Below are positions 6,018 to 6,730 of a stretch of 6,730 bases of DNA, one piece after another. A program made the position numbers and the translations under genes. The notes under the pieces are model-generated. The model was not told the DNA's origin and made no database searches. It was given only the letters and a program-made list of their open reading frames with translations. The DNA is from Chloroflexi bacterium RBG_19FT_COMBO_48_23. GTDB taxonomy: Bacteria; Chloroflexota; Dehalococcoidia; GIF9; UBA5620. The stretch's first letter is position 1. Every line of letters starts with the position of its first letter. Where the stretch lies: contig MGOH01000010.1 of assembly GCA_001795315.1 (NCBI GenBank), positions 1 to 6,730 of the forward strand, written 5' to 3'.

Positions 6018-6215
6018 CTATCTTATACCAAACTCCCTCTCTCTTATTATGGTCTCTATTCGGGCGATTTTCTTCCTGACTCTGGGCAACTCGCGGTGAT
6101 TAGCTAACTGTCGAGTAGCCATGCGAAGTCGTAAGTTGAAAAGCTCCTGGCGAGCTTCTGATAACCGCTTAACTAACTCTGTGTCGCTCAAGGAACGAAC
6201 CTCTTCGACTTTCAA
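6018..6215 (-). CDS. rpmC: 50S ribosomal protein L29 (uL29)
   Basis: Small helical 50S protein next to the peptide exit tunnel, beside L23, where it helps form the docking surface for SRP and trigger factor. The product is 65 residues, typical. It reads as two helices: [20 protein letters not shown] (2-21) with [14 protein letters not shown] (24-37), and [20 protein letters not shown] (40-59), which holds the L29 signature. The start is TTG at 6213-6215, overlapping the rplP stop by four bases (TTGA). AAGGGG stands seven bases upstream. The N-terminus matches the usual MKxEELR pattern, and no ATG or GTG is available nearby, so I accept the TTG start. Confidence 0.96.
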   Translation of the reverse strand: MKVEEVRSLSDTELVKRLSEARQELFNLRLRMATRQLANHRELPRVRKKIARIETIIREREFGIR

Positions 6216-6643
6216 CTTTTCGCCCCTTCTTTAACCGTCTCTTTTACTACAAACCTGGTTGCAATAGGTAGTTTATAAGAAGCTAGATGCAATGCTTCCC
6301 GAGCCATGTTTTCTTTTATGCCACCTATTTCAAATAACATTCTTCCCGGTCTGACCACAGCTACCCAGTGGTCCGGAGAACCCTTACCACTTCCCATTCT
6401 CGTCTCCGCTGGCTTCTTGGTCACCGACTTATCCGGAAAGACCCTAATCCACATCTGGCCCCCCCGACGTAAATAACGAACGATTACACGGCGAGCAGCT
6501 TCAATCTGCCTGGCTGTCATCCACGTCGCTTCCTGAGCCTGCAGCCCGAATTCACCGAAGACAATAGTGCTTCCGGCATGCGCCTTGCCTCTCATTTGTC
6601 CTCGATGAGTTTTACGATACTTCACTCGTTTCGGCTGTAACAC
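6212..6643 (-). CDS. rplP: 50S ribosomal protein L16 (uL16)
   Basis: Late-assembling 50S protein that organises the A-site tRNA region near the peptidyl transferase centre. The product is 143 residues, within the usual 135-145. It begins [20 protein letters not shown], the standard N-terminus, with [20 protein letters not shown] at 30-49, the first signature region [20 protein letters not shown] at 51-70 and the second, [19 protein letters not shown], at 82-100. The C-terminus (ETVKEGAKS) is the usual variable tail. The start is GTG at 6641-6643 with AAGGAG five bases upstream. The conserved N-terminus leaves no room for a later start, so the 32-base overlap with rpsC is real unless the sequence has an error. 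Confidence 0.98.
   Translation of the reverse strand: MLQPKRVKYRKTHRGQMRGKAHAGSTIVFGEFGLQAQEATWMTARQIEAARRVIVRYLRRGGQMWIRVFPDKSVTKKPAETRMGSGKGSPDHWVAVVRPGRMLFEIGGIKENMAREALHLASYKLPIATRFVVKETVKEGAKS
6223..6228 (-). promoter_or_regulatory. Ribosome binding site that sets the TTG start of rpmC
   Basis: AAGGGG on the minus strand, within the last codons of rplP and 7 bases before the TTG at 6215. Together with the TTGA start-stop overlap it supports coupled translation of rplP and rpmC. Confidence 0.65.
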
Positions 6644-6730
6644 TTTCTCTCCTTACTTCAGGATAAACATGACCTTTGTAAACCCAGACTTTAACTCCGA
6701 TATTACCCAGCGTAGTGCGAGCTTCGGCAA
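6612..6730 (-). CDS. rpsC: 30S ribosomal protein S3 (uS3), C-terminal end only (gene runs off the right edge)
   Basis: 30S head protein at the mRNA entry channel with helicase function. Only the last 38 residues are visible, from codon 6728-6726 to a TAA at 6612-6614. [19 protein letters not shown] matches the conserved end of the S3 C-terminal domain (the xAEAxTTxGxIGVKVWI pattern). After that comes a tail, [19 protein letters not shown], rich in Ser, Thr and Glu, whose last 32 bases (including the stop) overlap rplP. Position directly upstream of rplP is the universal S10-cluster order. This end was too short to stand out as an open frame of its own; it was found by reading back from the rplP start. 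The rest of the gene, about 80-85% of a typical 210-280 residue protein, lies outside the window. Confidence 0.93.
   Translation of the reverse strand, partial: AEARTTLGNIGVKVWVYKGHVYPEVRRESVTAETSEVS
6649..6654 (-). promoter_or_regulatory. Ribosome binding site of rplP, inside rpsC
   Basis: AAGGAG on the minus strand, 5 bases before the rplP GTG, within the rpsC codons for VRR. It fixes the GTG start and is used while rpsC translation is still in progress over the same bases. Confidence 0.75.

Noticed and set aside
1..6730. Mobile elements, CRISPR arrays, tandem repeats, tRNA genes, riboswitches
   Set aside because: Almost every base is coding and the gaps are 25 bases or less. I saw no inverted terminal repeats, regular spaced repeats or tRNA-like folds, and composition is even throughout.

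Overview
The whole 6.7 kb window is one densely packed, minus-strand stretch of the conserved bacterial S10-spc ribosomal protein cluster. In transcription order (right to left) it holds: the 3' end of rpsC (S3), rplP (L16), rpmC (L29), rpsQ (S17), rplN (L14), rplX (L24), rplE (L5), rpsN (S14, zinc type), rpsH (S8), rplF (L6), rplR (L18), rpsE (S5), rpmD (L30), rplO (L15), secY (preprotein translocase channel) and the 5' part of adk (adenylate kinase). Both edges cut through genes: rpsC on the right and adk on the left. Every gene is on the minus strand, and every plus-strand open frame is a shadow.

Spacing is extremely tight. The longest gap between genes is 25 bases (rpsN to rpsH), and four junctions overlap (rpsC/rplP 32 bases, rplP/rpmC 4, rpsE/rpmD 8, rpmD/rplO 14). 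Most Shine-Dalgarno sequences lie inside the preceding gene or across its stop codon. There is no room for a conventional promoter or intrinsic terminator between genes, so the window is read as the middle of one long polycistronic unit whose promoter lies upstream, beyond position 6730. Six of the 15 visible starts are not ATG (GTG for rplP, rplF, rpmD and secY; TTG for rpmC and rplR). I moved two starts downstream of the longest open frame (secY to 1732, rpmD to 2358) on ribosome-binding-site and family-length grounds.

The products work together. Thirteen 30S and 50S proteins and the S3 fragment build the ribosome. SecY forms the membrane channel that receives nascent chains. Adenylate kinase balances adenine nucleotides. 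S14 and L24 each carry two CxxC pairs, and the LID of Adk begins with a CxxC, so zinc-binding forms are prominent here.

Organism: a bacterium with balanced to slightly AT-rich composition. The gene order, the zinc-type S14, the presence of L30, secY followed directly by adk, and the general look of SecY, S8 and L16 fit Chloroflexota, possibly Dehalococcoidia. That is inference from memory of these families, at about even confidence. Nothing here looks like a new system. The region is ordinary housekeeping, and the points worth a second look concern translation initiation and gene overlaps.
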